This document shows, piece after piece, positions 63,586 to 64,000 of a stretch of DNA of 64,000 nucleotides. Each line of letters begins with the position of its first letter. The first letter of the stretch is position 1. The position numbers and the translations under genes are program-made. The stretch comes from Maribacter flavus (lineage in GTDB: Bacteria > Bacteroidota > Bacteroidia > Flavobacteriales > Flavobacteriaceae): NCBI RefSeq assembly GCF_008386635.1, contig NZ_VUOE01000003.1:186001-250000 (forward strand), written 5' to 3'. Below the pieces are notes generated by a model. That model had not been told where the DNA came from. It was given only the letters and a program-made list of their open reading frames with translations, and made no database searches.

Positions 63586-64000
63586 TTATTTTTTGGCGAT
63601 GTATATTGACGATACGCCAAAAGTTTGAGGTTTGTTCGCTACATCTATAAACCCGATTTCCCGTAAAATATTGTTGAAGTTTTCTCCATGGGGAAAGGCA
63701 GCGGCAGATTCGCTTAGGTAGCCATACGCAGAATTGTCTTTAGAGAACAGTTTTCCAATCAAAGGGAGGATGTATTTTGTGTAAATGGTATAACCTTGTT
63801 TGAAGGGTGTTTTGGTTGGTACCGATGTTTCAAGAATCACCAAGGTGCCACCTGGCCTTAAAACACGGAGGATTTCGGCCAGACCCTTTTCAAGGTTTTC
63901 GAAATTACGGACCCCAAAAGAAACGGTTACGGCATCAAAGGAGTTGGTTTCGAAGCTTAGGTTTTCACTGTCGCCCACCACCATTTCAATAATGGGGGAT
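63586..64000 (-). CDS. ubiE: Demethylmenaquinone methyltransferase, C-terminal part (partial at window edge)
   Basis: The frame is open to the right edge; 138 residues are visible. Class I methyltransferase motifs ([54 protein letters not shown]) match UbiE/MenG. The C-terminal part [30 protein letters not shown] is also standard. It methylates demethylmenaquinone to menaquinone, the respiratory quinone of this phylum. Its N-terminus lies outside the window. Confidence 0.93.
   Translation of the reverse strand, partial: SPIIEMVVGDSENLSFETNSFDAVTVSFGVRNFENLEKGLAEILRVLRPGGTLVILETSVPTKTPFKQGYTIYTKYILPLIGKLFSKDNSAYGYLSESAAAFPHGENFNNILREIGFIDVANKPQTFGVSSIYIAKK

Noticed and set aside
1..64000. CRISPR array, phage genes, restriction or other defence systems
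   Set aside because: No regularly spaced repeats, Cas, methyltransferase/nuclease pairs, integrases or phage structural genes were seen anywhere in the window.

Overview
The window is chromosomal DNA of a Bacteroidota bacterium, almost certainly a member of Flavobacteriaceae (possibly near Muricauda, Maribacter or Zobellia, low confidence at genus level). Support comes from the gliding genes gldB and gldC, the type IX secretion protein PorT, a lipidated BamA-family protein (TamL type), a short 287-residue primary sigma factor, a fused DAHP synthase/chorismate mutase, and repeated promoter elements of the Bacteroidota form TTG-N19-21-TAnnTTTG. By eye the G+C content is low to moderate. About 57 genes are present, densely packed, and no phage, transposase, integrase or CRISPR array is visible.

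Layout. 1-8311: aromatic amino acid and housekeeping run (3' end of a probable tyrA, fused aroG/chorismate mutase, a small secreted protein, rsgA-dtd-mazG, aroA, queA, rlmN, a polyprenyl synthetase). 8312-11155: an accessory trio of ECF sigma factor, putative membrane anti-sigma and secreted barrel-like protein. 11208-18667: small zinc-ribbon and SIMPL proteins, dnaG, an orphan LuxR-type response regulator, nadE, gldB-gldC, engB and an alpha/beta hydrolase. 18858-34357: a complete Bacteroidota-type dcw (division and cell wall) cluster mraZ-rsmH-ftsL-ftsI-murE-mraY-murD-ftsW-murG-murC-ftsQ-ftsA-ftsZ, headed by three 10-bp-phased GTGGT boxes and closed by a strong terminator that overlaps the promoter of a YqeY-like gene. 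34950-35331: tRNA-Arg(UCG) with its own promoter, followed by a duplicated tRNA 3' end and two 67/68-bp repeats. 35408-41671: a GbsR/MarR regulator with a palindrome in its promoter and a tripartite RND efflux operon. 41668-44176: YpdA-like reductase, CBS-domain protein, rpe. 44244-51065: three large secreted or lipoprotein genes on the minus strand (cytochrome-c-linked dehydrogenase-like protein, Asp-box propeller protein, TPR lipoprotein). 51225-54499: VF530-type small protein, pullulanase, rpoD. 54652-59412: pnp, rpsO, accD, fbaA. 59474-64000: TamL-like protein, a TrmH-family methyltransferase, porT and the 3' part of ubiE/menG.

The genes are mostly core functions: peptidoglycan precursor synthesis coupled to the divisome, replication priming, translation and ribosome assembly, central carbon and lipid metabolism, and surface or secretion proteins. 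I did not find a convincing new multi-gene defence or mobile system. The most interesting signals are molecular oddities. DnaG and AccD have both lost all four zinc ligands. The response regulator has Glu in place of the phospho-acceptor Asp. FtsZ has a very long acidic C-terminal extension. MraZ-type boxes sit on the dcw promoter. The tRNA-Arg 3' end is duplicated with flanking repeats. A secreted dehydrogenase/propeller/TPR gene set and an ECF-sigma trio have unknown substrates.
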